Below are positions 38,069 through 46,869 of a stretch of DNA of 64,000 bases, one piece after another. Below the pieces are notes generated by a model, which did no database searches, was not told the origin of the DNA, and worked only from the letters and a program-made list of their open reading frames with translations. Made by a program: the position numbers and the translations under genes. This stretch comes from Castellaniella sp. S9 (lineage in GTDB: Bacteria > Pseudomonadota > Gammaproteobacteria > Burkholderiales > Burkholderiaceae_B): positions 84,245 through 148,244 of the forward strand of contig NZ_JAPFGD010000010.1 of NCBI RefSeq assembly GCF_027257175.1, in the 5' to 3' direction. Every line of letters starts with the position of its first letter. Within the stretch, counting starts at the first letter, position 1.

Positions 38069-38791
38069 CTAGGCCGCCATCTGCTGACCGGTGTCGCGGC
38101 GAAAGACCAGGGCGGCCTGGGCAAGGTTGCGCGTCTGGTCGTCCATGGAGGATACCGCCTGGGCGGACTGTTCGGCCATGGCGGCGTTGCTCTGGGTCAG
38201 GTCGTCGAGCAGGCCGAATGCCTGGGCAATGTGGGACACGCCTTCGGACTGCGCGACGCTGGCTTCGCTGATCTGCGTGATCAGCGCCCGTACCTGCCGG
38301 CTTTGTTCGAGGATCCTGGACATGGCCGCGGCGGCCTCGTGAGCGTGGGCGGCGCTGCTTTGGGCGATGTGCACCACGTCTTTGATCAATGCGGCGATCT
38401 CACGCGCCGAGGTGGCGCTGCGCTGTGCGAGTGCGCGAACCTCGGCCGCCACCACCGCGAAGCCGCGCAGCTCCTCGTCCTGGAAGATCGGCGCGGCATT
38501 GGCGCGCACCCAATAGTGGTCGCCGTTCTTGCGGCGGTTCTTGATCACCGCAGTCCAGGATCTCCCCTGGCGGAGGGTATCCCAGAGATCCTGGTAAGCC
38601 TGGGGCGGCACGTCTGGATGGCGCACGATGTTGTGCGCCTTGCCGAGGAGTTCCTGGTAGTCGAATCCGCTGACCTGGACGAATGCGGCATTCGCATACG
38701 TGATGCGTCCCTTGGTGTCGGTGGCCGACAATAGCGTTTCATGTTCCGGGAAGTCGTATTCCCGTTGTGTGACCGGAAGGTTTTTGCGCAT
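38069..38791 (-). CDS. Aer-like PAS domain joined directly to the distal half of an MCP domain
   Basis: 240 residues. Residues 1-109 match the Aer redox-sensing PAS domain (REYDFPEHETLLSATD, NIVRHPDVP, KNRRKNGDHYWVRANA). At about 110/111 the sequence passes without linker into RGFAVVAAEVRALAQRS, the descending strand of a methyl-accepting signalling hairpin, continuing to the end. Absent are the membrane helices, HAMP, the ascending helix and the hairpin tip that binds CheA/CheW. This looks like an in-frame deletion of a normal Aer-type receptor. The start has GGAGAG upstream, so expression is possible. Confidence 0.85.
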   Translation of the reverse strand: MRKNLPVTQREYDFPEHETLLSATDTKGRITYANAAFVQVSGFDYQELLGKAHNIVRHPDVPPQAYQDLWDTLRQGRSWTAVIKNRRKNGDHYWVRANAAPIFQDEELRGFAVVAAEVRALAQRSATSAREIAALIKDVVHIAQSSAAHAHEAAAAMSRILEQSRQVRALITQISEASVAQSEGVSHIAQAFGLLDDLTQSNAAMAEQSAQAVSSMDDQTRNLAQAALVFRRDTGQQMAA

Positions 38792-38970
38792 GGCGCTCTC
38801 CGTGTGCTGTGGGGGGGTGTTTTAGGTTTTAAATATCAATGTATTCAAATGGTTATGCGTGTTTCCGTGGGCCTGCCCGGCGGATCATAGCGCGATTATG
38901 TGAAAAACGGATGATCTTGTATTATGCGAATAGGGCATATTTCTGCAGGCAGGACGGAAAGGGCCTGACG

Positions 38971-39007
38971 ATAGCCTTAAACAATCGCATCAATAAAAAC
39001 AATCAAT
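38971..39007 (+). promoter_or_regulatory. OxyR-like binding site before ahpC
   Basis: ATAG (38971), 7 bases, CAAT (38982), 7 bases, ATAA (38993), 7 bases, CAAT (39004). This fits the OxyR pattern ATAG-N7-CTAT-N7-ATAG-N7-CTAT at 13 of 16 positions with exact spacing. A TATATA -10 element follows at 39014-39019 with no good -35, as expected for an activator-dependent promoter. Confidence 0.72.
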
Positions 39008-39079
39008 TTTACTTATATAGTCAGGGCGCCTAAACTAGTTCTGTTGCCGAATTGGCCAACCACTGAACAAGGAGTAGCA

Positions 39080-39643
39080 ATGTCTCTGATCAACACCAAA
39101 ATCAAGCCCTTCAAGGCCACCGCCTACCACAACGGCAAGTTCGTCGAGGTCAGCGATGCGACCGTCGCGGGCAAGTGGTCCGTGTTCGTGTTCTATCCGG
39201 CCGACTTCACTTTCGTGTGCCCCACCGAACTCGAGGACCTGGCCGACCATTACGCCGAATTCCAGAAGCTGGGCGTCGAGGTCTACAGCGTGTCGACCGA
39301 TACCCACTTTGCCCACAAGGCCTGGCACGATACGTCCGAAGCCATCAAGAAGGTCACCTATCCGATGATCGGCGACCCCACCCACGTGCTGTCCAAGAAC
39401 TTCGATGTGCTCATCGAGGAAGAAGGCGTTGCGCTGCGCGGCACGTTCGTGGTCAACCCCGAGGGCGAGATCAAGGTGCTCGAGATCCACGACAACGGCA
39501 TCGGCCGCGACGCGTCCGAGCTCCTGCGCAAGGTGCGGGCCGCGCTGTACATTGCCGCCCACCCGGGTGAAGTCTGCCCGGCCAAGTGGGAGGAAGGCGC
39601 CAAGACCCTGACCCCTTCGCTGGACCTGGTCGGCAAGATCTAA
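39080..39643 (+). CDS. ahpC: Alkyl hydroperoxide reductase subunit C (peroxiredoxin)
   Basis: 187-residue typical 2-Cys peroxiredoxin reducing H2O2 and organic peroxides. Peroxidatic Cys47 lies in DFTFVCPTE and the resolving Cys in GEVCPAKW near 166. The ATG at 39080 follows AAGGAG. It is preceded by an OxyR-like site and followed 129 bp later by its reductase ahpF. Confidence 0.97.
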   Translation: MSLINTKIKPFKATAYHNGKFVEVSDATVAGKWSVFVFYPADFTFVCPTELEDLADHYAEFQKLGVEVYSVSTDTHFAHKAWHDTSEAIKKVTYPMIGDPTHVLSKNFDVLIEEEGVALRGTFVVNPEGEIKVLEIHDNGIGRDASELLRKVRAALYIAAHPGEVCPAKWEEGAKTLTPSLDLVGKI

Positions 39644-39772
39644 TCCCAGGGCCGCCCGGCTCGAAGGTCCGCCGCGTCCGCGGCGGGTCATTTCCCTCCC
39701 CACGTTTCATTGGACCAGGCGGTGCCGGGCGGCACGGTCCGGGGATGTTCGTCCAAACAAGAGGTGATCACA

Positions 39773-41356
39773 ATGCTGGATGCAAGTCTCAAAGGTCAAT
39801 TGGGAACCTATCTCGAACGGGTGACGCACGCCATCGAGTTGCGCGCCTCGCTGGATGCCGGCGTCAAGTCCCAGGAATTGCGCGCCTTTCTCGAAGACAT
39901 CGCCAGCCTGTCCGACAAGATCACCCTGGTCGAGGGTGATTCGGGCGCAGGCCGCGTGCCCTCGTTCGCCATCGCGCGCACGGGCTCCGACATTTCGGTG
40001 GCCTTTGCCGGGATCCCGCTGGGCCACGAATTCACGTCGCTGGTGCTGGCGCTGCTGCAGGTCGGCGGCCATCCGCCCAAGCTCGACGATGCGGTGGTGG
40101 AGCAGATCCGCGCCTTGCAGGGCGTGCACACCTTCGAAACGTATTTTTCGCTGTCCTGCCAGAACTGCCCGGACGTGGTCCAGGCCCTGAACGCGATGTC
40201 GGTGATCAATCCCGACATCCGCCACGTGGCGATCGACGGCGCCTTCTTCCAGGGCGAGGTCCAGGATCGCGAGATCCTGTCCGTGCCGGCCGTGTTCCTG
40301 AATGGCGAGCTCTTTCACCAGGGCCGCGCGGGTGTCGAGGAAATCCTGGCCAAGCTCGACGTCGGCGACGACGCGGCCAAGGTCGAGGCCCTGAATGCGC
40401 GCGACGAATTCGACGTGCTGGTGGTCGGCGGCGGGCCGGCGGGCGCCGCGGCGGCCGTGTACGCGGCCCGCAAGGGCATCCGCACCGGCGTGGTGGCCGA
40501 ACGCTTCGGCGGGCAGGTGCTCGATACGATGGCGATCGAGAACTACATCTCGGTGCTGGAGACCGAGGGCCCCAAATTCGGCGTTGCGCTGGAACAGCAC
40601 GTCAAGGCCTACGAGGTCGACATCATGAACCTGCAGCGCGCCACCGGGCTGGTGCCCGGCAAGTCGGTGCAAGTCGAATTGGCCAGCGGCGCGACCCTCA
40701 AGGCCAAGACCGTCGTGCTGTCGACCGGCGCGCGCTGGCGCGAGATCAACGTGCCCGGCGAACACGAATACCGCAACCGCGGCGTGGCCTACTGCCCCCA
40801 TTGCGACGGCCCCTTGTTCAAGGGCAAGCACGTTGCGGTCATCGGCGGCGGGAATTCCGGCGTCGAGGCGGCGATCGACCTGGCGGGCCTGGTGGCCCAC
40901 GTGACCTTGATCGAATTCGGCGACGCGCTGCGCGCCGACGATGTGCTGCAGCGCAAGCTGCGCAGCCTGTCCAACGTCACCATCCTGACCTCGGCGCAGA
41001 CCACCGAGATCCATGGCGACGGCAAGCGCGTCGTGGGCCTGACGTACAAGGATCGCGGCACGGGCGCCGAGCATCGCGTCGAGCTCGAGGGCGTTTTCGT
41101 GCAGATCGGCCTGGTGCCCAATACCGAATGGCTCAAGGGCATCGTGGAACTGACCCCGTACGGCGAAATCGTCGTGGACGCGCGCGGCCAGACCTCCGTG
41201 CCCGGCGTGTTTGCCGCAGGGGATGCGACCACGGTGCCGTACAAGCAGATCATCATCGCCGCCGGCGATGGCGCGAAGGCCGCGCTCAGCGCCTTCGATC
41301 ACCTGATCCGCAGCTCGGTCGGCGAAGACGGGGAAGCCGTCAAGGCCGTGGCCTGA
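39773..41356 (+). CDS. ahpF: Alkyl hydroperoxide reductase subunit F
   Basis: 527-residue flavoprotein disulfide reductase that recharges AhpC from NADH. The N-terminal double thioredoxin-fold domain has the active pair Cys129-x-x-Cys132 (SCQNC), positions equal to those of E. coli AhpF. Then the FAD loop [12 protein letters not shown], the second redox pair in YCPHCDG, the NAD loop [11 protein letters not shown], and FAAGDAT. The start at 39773 is chosen for its match to [15 protein letters not shown]. Confidence 0.97.
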   Translation: MLDASLKGQLGTYLERVTHAIELRASLDAGVKSQELRAFLEDIASLSDKITLVEGDSGAGRVPSFAIARTGSDISVAFAGIPLGHEFTSLVLALLQVGGHPPKLDDAVVEQIRALQGVHTFETYFSLSCQNCPDVVQALNAMSVINPDIRHVAIDGAFFQGEVQDREILSVPAVFLNGELFHQGRAGVEEILAKLDVGDDAAKVEALNARDEFDVLVVGGGPAGAAAAVYAARKGIRTGVVAERFGGQVLDTMAIENYISVLETEGPKFGVALEQHVKAYEVDIMNLQRATGLVPGKSVQVELASGATLKAKTVVLSTGARWREINVPGEHEYRNRGVAYCPHCDGPLFKGKHVAVIGGGNSGVEAAIDLAGLVAHVTLIEFGDALRADDVLQRKLRSLSNVTILTSAQTTEIHGDGKRVVGLTYKDRGTGAEHRVELEGVFVQIGLVPNTEWLKGIVELTPYGEIVVDARGQTSVPGVFAAGDATTVPYKQIIIAAGDGAKAALSAFDHLIRSSVGEDGEAVKAVA

Positions 41357-41433
41357 TTGCCCGGCCGCCGCGACCCGGCGGCCGGACCGCTACAATAGCG
41401 CCCTGGGATCGTTTGAATGGATCAGGGGATGCG

Positions 41434-42420
41434 ATGAGCGGCAAGATCAGGGTGGGTATCGTCGGCTACGGCAATCTGGGGCGTGGGGCCGAGCAGGCCG
41501 TCGCGCTGACGCAGGACATGCATCTTGCGGCGGTATTCACGCGCCGGGACCCCGCCGGGGTGGCCTGCGTGGATCCCGGCGTGCCGGTGCTGGCCCTCGA
41601 CGAGGCCGGACACTGGCGCGACCGCATCGACGTGATGCTGCTGTGCGGCGGCTCGCGCCAGGACCTGCCCGAGCAAGGCCCGCGGATGGCCTCGCTGTTC
41701 ACCACGGTCGACAGTTACGATACGCACGCGCGCATTCCCGAGTATTTCGCCACCATGGACGAGGCCGCGCGCGCGGCGGGCACGGTCGCCATGATCTCCA
41801 TCGGCTGGGATCCGGGCCTGTTCTCCATCAATCGGCTCCTTGGCGAGGCCATCCTGCCCCGGGGCGCGACCTACACGTTCTGGGGCAAGGGCTTGAGCCA
41901 GGGCCACTCGGACGCGCTGCGCCGGGTGCCCGGCGTGCAGGCGGGGGTGCAATACACCATCCCCTCGCCCGAGGCGATCCGCCGGGTGCGCGAGGGCGAG
42001 CAACCCCAGCTTTCCACGCGCGAAAAACATACGCGGGAATGCCATGTCGTGCTCGCCGCAGGCGCCGACGCGGATACCGTGCGCGAGGCGATCGTCACCA
42101 TGCCGGATTATTTTGCCGACTACGACACGACCGTGCATTTCATCACCGCCGAGGCGTTGGCGCGCGACCACGCCGCCATGCCGCATGGCGGTTTCGTGAT
42201 CCGTAGCGGCCAGACGGGCGACGGCACTCGCCAGCACCTGGAATTCTCGCTGAAGCTCGACAGCAATCCCGCGTTCACCGCAAGTGTCCTGGTGGCCTAT
42301 GCGCGCGCTGCGCACAGGATGCGCACGCAGGGCGCGCGCGGTGCGCGCACCGCCTTCGACGTGGCGCCGGGGCTGTTGTCGCCCCGCGACCCGGCGCAAT
42401 TGCGTCGCGATCTGCTCTGA
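41434..42420 (+). CDS. ddh: meso-Diaminopimelate D-dehydrogenase
   Basis: NADPH enzyme that makes meso-diaminopimelate from tetrahydrodipicolinate in one step, bypassing the succinylase branch of lysine and peptidoglycan synthesis. 328 residues. Seen: VGIVGYGNLGRGAEQA (cofactor loop), LLCGGSRQDLP, DSYDTHARIPEY, the substrate-site SIGWDPGLFS and GKGLSQGHSDALRRV. The ATG at 41434 follows AGGGGAT. No lysine genes are adjacent; a LeuE-type exporter follows after 16 bp. Confidence 0.92.
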   Translation: MSGKIRVGIVGYGNLGRGAEQAVALTQDMHLAAVFTRRDPAGVACVDPGVPVLALDEAGHWRDRIDVMLLCGGSRQDLPEQGPRMASLFTTVDSYDTHARIPEYFATMDEAARAAGTVAMISIGWDPGLFSINRLLGEAILPRGATYTFWGKGLSQGHSDALRRVPGVQAGVQYTIPSPEAIRRVREGEQPQLSTREKHTRECHVVLAAGADADTVREAIVTMPDYFADYDTTVHFITAEALARDHAAMPHGGFVIRSGQTGDGTRQHLEFSLKLDSNPAFTASVLVAYARAAHRMRTQGARGARTAFDVAPGLLSPRDPAQLRRDLL

Positions 42421-42436
42421 CACGGGCAATGCGTCC

Positions 42437-43075
42437 ATGCTGTCCCAGTATGGCGTCCTGGACCTCTGGACCTACGTGGCGGGCACGGTGTTCATCATCC
42501 TCCTGCCGGGGCCGAACTCGCTGTTCGTGCTGGCCACCGGCGCCAGCCAGGGCGTGCGCGTCGGCTATCAGGCGGCGCTGGGCGTCTTTATCGGGGATTC
42601 GATCCTGATGGCATTGACGGCAGCCGGCGCGGCCTCGGTGCTGCGTGTGCTGCCGATGCTGTTCATGGCGCTCAAGACCCTGGGGGCCTTGTATCTGTGC
42701 TACCTGGGTTTGAGGCTGTTGGCGTCGGCCTGGCGGCCGGCCGCCCCCCAGCAGGCCCGCGCGGTCGCGGTGGGCAGCGGCAGCCGGTTCCGCAAGGCCT
42801 TGCTGCTGAGCCTGCTCAATCCCAAGGCCATCCTCTTCCTGCTGTCGTTCTTCGTACAGTTCGTCGATCCGGCCTATCCGCATCCGGCCCTGTCCTTCCT
42901 CATCCTGGCGGCGATCCTGCAATGCCTCAGCGTCCTCTACCTGTCGCTGCTGATCTTCGGCGGCGCGCGCCTGGCGGACGCCTTCCGGCGCCGCCCCGGG
43001 ATGGCGCGCCTGGGATGCGCGGCAACCGGCGGCCTGTTCCTCTGGTTCGCCGGCCGCCTGGCTTTCGAGGACTGA
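42437..43075 (+). CDS. leuE: LysE/RhtB-superfamily amino acid exporter, LeuE-like
   Basis: 212-residue inner-membrane exporter with about six helices. Seen: YVAGTVFIILLPGPNSLFVLATGASQG near residue 11-37 with the family PGP motif, GVFIGDSILM, and LSLLNPKAILFLLSFFVQF. The N-terminal pattern is closest to LeuE (leucine efflux). Start at 42437 has a poor ribosome site, but the closeness to ddh suggests co-transcription. Actual substrate unproven. Confidence 0.85.
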   Translation: MLSQYGVLDLWTYVAGTVFIILLPGPNSLFVLATGASQGVRVGYQAALGVFIGDSILMALTAAGAASVLRVLPMLFMALKTLGALYLCYLGLRLLASAWRPAAPQQARAVAVGSGSRFRKALLLSLLNPKAILFLLSFFVQFVDPAYPHPALSFLILAAILQCLSVLYLSLLIFGGARLADAFRRRPGMARLGCAATGGLFLWFAGRLAFED

Positions 43076-43166
43076 GCCTGCGATCGGCATCACGCTGCGG
43101 TAATATTGCGCATTCGCGCGCAATGATGGCCAGGCGCGCAAAACAAGGCACGCGCGCGCGTTGACC

Positions 43167-43196
43167 GGCCCGATGGGCCTTTTCGCGGGTTTTTTC
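43167..43196 (+). terminator. Probable terminator upstream of the BMP-type ABC operon
   Basis: GGCCC-gat-GGGCC followed by TTTT and shortly by a run of six T. Located about 90 bp past leuE. The rest of the 225-bp gap holds the imperfect palindrome TTAAGGG-tttat-CCCTTTA at 43208-43226 and a TAGAAT -10-like hexamer at 43248. Confidence 0.55.
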
Positions 43197-43300
43197 TCCT
43201 GGACGCCTTAAGGGTTTATCCCTTTAGGTGCCGCTGCGCTTACTGAGTAGAATTTTTCGCATCTCAGGTGCTTTACGGATGATTCGACCAGGATGACGCC

Positions 43301-44851
43301 ATGCCGCCCCGCCTTGCCCTAGACAACATCAGCAAGTCCTATCCCACTGTGCGGGCCAACGATGGTGTCAGCCTGGCCGTGCAGCCCGGCGAGATCCATG
43401 CCGTGCTGGGGGAAAACGGCGCGGGCAAGTCCACGCTGATGAAAATCATCTACGGCGTGGTGCGGCCGGACTCGGGCACGGTCCAGTGGGACGGGCGGCC
43501 GGTGCAGATCAGCAGTCCGGCCGAGGCGCGGGCGCTGGGCCTGGGCATGGTGTTCCAGCATTTCTCGCTGTTCGACACGCTGACCGTGGCCGAGAACATC
43601 GCCCTGGGCTTGTCGGGCGATACCGACATCCATGCGCTGGAGCAGCGCATCGCGGATACGGTCGACCAATACGGGCTGGAACTCGAACCGGGACGCCACG
43701 TGCATACGCTCTCAGTGGGCGAGCGCCAGCGCGTCGAGATCGTGCGCGCGCTGCTGGGCGGGCCCCGCCTGCTGATCCTCGACGAGCCGACCTCGGTGCT
43801 GACGCCGCAGGCGGTGCGGCGCCTGTTCGACATCCTGCGGCAATTGGCCGACGAGGGCTGCAGCATCCTGTATATCAGCCACAAGCTCGACGAGATCCGC
43901 AGCCTTTGCCACACCTGTACGGTCATGCGCGCCGGACGCGTGACCGGCCAGTGCGATCCGCGCCTGGAAACAGAGGCCGGCCTGTCGCGCTTGATGATCG
44001 GCACCGAATTGCCCACTATTGCGCGCACGCCGCGCGAGGCCGGTGAGGTGGTGCTGCAGGTCCGGGGCCTGAATCTGCCGCGTGCCCATCCCTTCGCCAC
44101 GCCGCTGCGGGACGTCTCCTTCGAACTGCGCGCGGGCGAGATCCTCGGCATTGCCGGCGTCTCGGGCAACGGCCAACAGGAACTGATGACGGCGCTCTCG
44201 GGCGAGGACGTGCGTGCAGCCGCGGACAGCGTCCGGATCGATGGCGAGGCGGCCGGCCAGCGCACGGCGGCCTGGCGCCGGGGGCGCGGGCTGGCTTTCG
44301 TGCCCGAGGAACGCCTGGGGCGCGGCGCCGTTCCCGAGCTTTCGCTGGCACGCAACATCCTGTTGTCGCACCAGGACGGCGCCACGGTGTGGCGCGGCTT
44401 CGTGCGCGAAGGCGCGGTGCGCGCACTGGCCGCGGGCATCATCCAGCGTTTTCGCGTCAAGGCGCCGGGCCCTCAGGCGCTGGCCGGCAGCCTGTCGGGC
44501 GGCAACCTGCAAAAATACATCGTCGGGCGCGAGGTCGTCCGGCGCCCGCGCCTGCTGCTGGTCGCGCAGCCCACCTGGGGGGTGGATGTCGGCGCGGCCG
44601 CGCAGATCCGCGGCGAGCTTCTCGCCCTGCGCGACGCGGGCTGCGCCATCCTGCTGATTTCCGAGGAACTCGACGAACTGTTTGAAATCTCGGACCGCCT
44701 GGTCGTCATCGCCAAGGGGCGCATATCGCCCTCGGTGCCGATCGGCGAGGCCCAGCGCGAGCAGATCGGCCAGTGGATGAGCGGGCTGTGGCCCGGCGCC
44801 GAGGCCGGAACCGACGTCGAGACCGCCGACCTGGAGGCGGTCCATGCTTGA
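43301..44851 (+). CDS. ABC transporter ATPase (duplicated, simple sugar/nucleoside type)
   Basis: 516 residues with two ATPase halves. The first has Walker A GENGAGKST, signature LSVGERQRVEI and Walker B LLILDEPTSVL. The second is degenerate in its P-loop (GVSGNGQQE) but keeps LSGGNLQK and a Walker B-like LLLVAQPTWG in which the catalytic Glu is Gln. This asymmetry is usual in the Rbs/Yuf-type ATPases serving BMP-family binding proteins. It overlaps the next permease gene by 8 bases. Confidence 0.92.
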   Translation: MPPRLALDNISKSYPTVRANDGVSLAVQPGEIHAVLGENGAGKSTLMKIIYGVVRPDSGTVQWDGRPVQISSPAEARALGLGMVFQHFSLFDTLTVAENIALGLSGDTDIHALEQRIADTVDQYGLELEPGRHVHTLSVGERQRVEIVRALLGGPRLLILDEPTSVLTPQAVRRLFDILRQLADEGCSILYISHKLDEIRSLCHTCTVMRAGRVTGQCDPRLETEAGLSRLMIGTELPTIARTPREAGEVVLQVRGLNLPRAHPFATPLRDVSFELRAGEILGIAGVSGNGQQELMTALSGEDVRAAADSVRIDGEAAGQRTAAWRRGRGLAFVPEERLGRGAVPELSLARNILLSHQDGATVWRGFVREGAVRALAAGIIQRFRVKAPGPQALAGSLSGGNLQKYIVGREVVRRPRLLLVAQPTWGVDVGAAAQIRGELLALRDAGCAILLISEELDELFEISDRLVVIAKGRISPSVPIGEAQREQIGQWMSGLWPGAEAGTDVETADLEAVHA

Positions 44852-45938
44852 ACTGATTCCCCGCGCGGAACCCTCGCGCCTGATGTCCTGGCTGTCGCCG
44901 GTCCTGGCCGTGATCCTGACCGCCGTTTGCGGGGCCATCATGTTCGCGGCGGTCGGCAAATCCCCCGTCGAAGGCCTGGCGGTGTTTTTCCTCGAACCGA
45001 TCAGCAGCCTGCGGGGCTGGTCCGAGATCGGCGTCAAGGTGGCGCCGCTGCTGCTCGCCTCGGTCGGCCTGGCGTTGTGCTTTCGCGCCAATATCTTCAA
45101 TATCGGCGCCGAAGGCCAACTCGTGCTCGGGGCCATCGTGTCCGGTGCCGTCATCCTGCATTTCGATGACGGCACGGGCGGCGGCGGGGCCGGGATGATT
45201 GCGCTTGCCCTGTTGGCCGGCGCCGTGGGCGGGGCCTTCTGGGCGGCCATCGTGGCGTGGCTGCGCGATCGCTACAACGCCAACGAGATCCTGGTGTCCC
45301 TGATGCTGGTGTATGTGGCCGAGCTCCTGCTCAGCTACCTGGTGCACGGCGTCATGCGCGATCCGGATGGTTTCGGCTTTCCCCAGTCGCGGCTGTTCGA
45401 CGACGGCTTCCTGCTGCCGGTCTGGCCGGGCACGCGGCTGCACCTGGGGGTGCTGCTGGCCTTGGCCGCCTCGCTGCTGGCCTGGCTCCTGTTGTCGCGG
45501 ATGTTCGCGGGCTTTCGCCTCACCGTCGGCGGCCTGGCGCCGCTCGCGGCCCGCTACGCGGGCTTTTCCTCGCGGCGCGCACTGTGGGGCTGCCTGCTGT
45601 TTTCAGGCGCGCTCGCCGGGGTGGCGGGCGCGTGCGAGATCATGGGGCCGATCGGCCAGCTCACCCCCTCGGTGTCGCCCGGCTACGGTTTTGCCGCGAT
45701 CATCGTCGCTTTCGTCGGGCGCCTGCATCCGCTGGGCGTGGTGTTCGCCAGTTTCGTCATGGCGCTGTTCTACATCGGCGGCGAACTCTCCCAGACTCGC
45801 CTGGGCATGCCCAGCGCCATCACCGGCATCTTCCAGGGCATCTTGTTGTTCGCGCTGCTGGCCTGCGACGTGCTGATCTACAAGCAATTCCGCTGGAGGC
45901 GCGGCGCGGCCGCTATGATTCGTGGAGGCAGGCCCTAG
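44844..45938 (+). CDS. ABC transporter permease (first)
   Basis: 364-residue inner-membrane permease with about ten hydrophobic segments and the BPD_transp_2 (branched-chain amino acid/ribose type) pattern, including NIFNIGAEGQLVLGA and NANEILVSLMLVYVA. In nucleoside-type systems this pairs with a second, shorter permease, which follows 3 bp after its stop. Confidence 0.92.
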   Translation: MLELIPRAEPSRLMSWLSPVLAVILTAVCGAIMFAAVGKSPVEGLAVFFLEPISSLRGWSEIGVKVAPLLLASVGLALCFRANIFNIGAEGQLVLGAIVSGAVILHFDDGTGGGGAGMIALALLAGAVGGAFWAAIVAWLRDRYNANEILVSLMLVYVAELLLSYLVHGVMRDPDGFGFPQSRLFDDGFLLPVWPGTRLHLGVLLALAASLLAWLLLSRMFAGFRLTVGGLAPLAARYAGFSSRRALWGCLLFSGALAGVAGACEIMGPIGQLTPSVSPGYGFAAIIVAFVGRLHPLGVVFASFVMALFYIGGELSQTRLGMPSAITGIFQGILLFALLACDVLIYKQFRWRRGAAAMIRGGRP

Positions 45939-45941
45939 ACC

Positions 45942-46859
45942 ATGGACGCACTCGCTCCCCTGATCGCCGCGTCGATGAACGCGGGAACCCCCTTGATGCT
46001 GGCGGCCCTGGGCCTGTTGATCAATGAAAAGGCCGGGGTGATCAACCTGGGTTCGGAAGGCATGATGCTGGTGGCCGCGGCGCTGGGCTTCGCCGTCACC
46101 GTGCATTCCGGCAGCCCCGCCACGGGCTTCCTCGCCGGCGCCGTGGCCGGCGCCCTGCTGGCCGGCGTATTCGCCTGGCTGACGGTGTGGCTGGGTGCCA
46201 ACCAGGTGGCCTGCGGCCTGGCCTTGTCGCTGTTCGGCGTCGGGGCCTCGGCCTATATCGGGATCCCCTACGTGGGCGCCACGATCCAGGCCTCCAGTTG
46301 GGGCATTCCGGGCCTCGAGCATATTCCGTTTTTCGGCCCGGCCCTGTTCCAGCACCACCCGATGGTGTACGGGGCGCTCCTCCTGTGCGCGGCCCTGGGC
46401 TATTTCCTCTATCGCACACGCGCCGGGCTGGTGCTGCGCGCCGTGGGCGAGTCGCCCGAATCGGCCCACGCGCTGGGCTACAAGGTGCGCCGCATCCGCC
46501 TGGCGGCGCTGCTGTTCGGCGGCGCGTGCTGCGGCCTGGCGGGCGCATTCATGTCGCTGGTCTACACGCCCATGTGGGTCGAGGGCATGGTGGCCGGCCG
46601 CGGCTGGATCGCGCTGGCGCTCACCCCGTTCGCGACCTGGCGCCCCGCTCGCGTGCTGGTGGGCGCCTACCTGTTCGGCGGCATCACCATCCTGACTTTC
46701 CACATGCAGGCGCTGGGGGTGCCGATCGCCTCGCAACTGCTCTCCATGCTGCCGTACCTGGCTACCATCCTGGTGTTAGTGCTCATCTCGCGGAACGTCA
46801 ACTGGATCCGCATCAACATGCCCGCATCGCTGGGCAAGAACTTCAACCCCAATTCCTGA
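45942..46859 (+). CDS. ABC transporter permease (second)
   Basis: 305-residue permease of the BPD_transp_2 family, about eight helices. Seen: AGTPLMLAALGLLINEKAGVINLGSEGMML, closely resembling YufQ-type subunits, and SPESAHALGYKV. Together with the preceding permease it forms the membrane channel. Confidence 0.92.
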   Translation: MDALAPLIAASMNAGTPLMLAALGLLINEKAGVINLGSEGMMLVAAALGFAVTVHSGSPATGFLAGAVAGALLAGVFAWLTVWLGANQVACGLALSLFGVGASAYIGIPYVGATIQASSWGIPGLEHIPFFGPALFQHHPMVYGALLLCAALGYFLYRTRAGLVLRAVGESPESAHALGYKVRRIRLAALLFGGACCGLAGAFMSLVYTPMWVEGMVAGRGWIALALTPFATWRPARVLVGAYLFGGITILTFHMQALGVPIASQLLSMLPYLATILVLVLISRNVNWIRINMPASLGKNFNPNS

Positions 46860-46869
46860 AGGAACGATC

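Noticed and set aside
38839..39033. 64-codon frame in the ahpC upstream region
   Set aside because: No ribosome site, odd composition, and it overlaps the OxyR-like site and promoter; more likely non-coding.
44091..44851. Second ATPase half of the BMP transporter as a damaged gene
   Set aside because: The degenerate second nucleotide site is normal for this family of duplicated ATPases.
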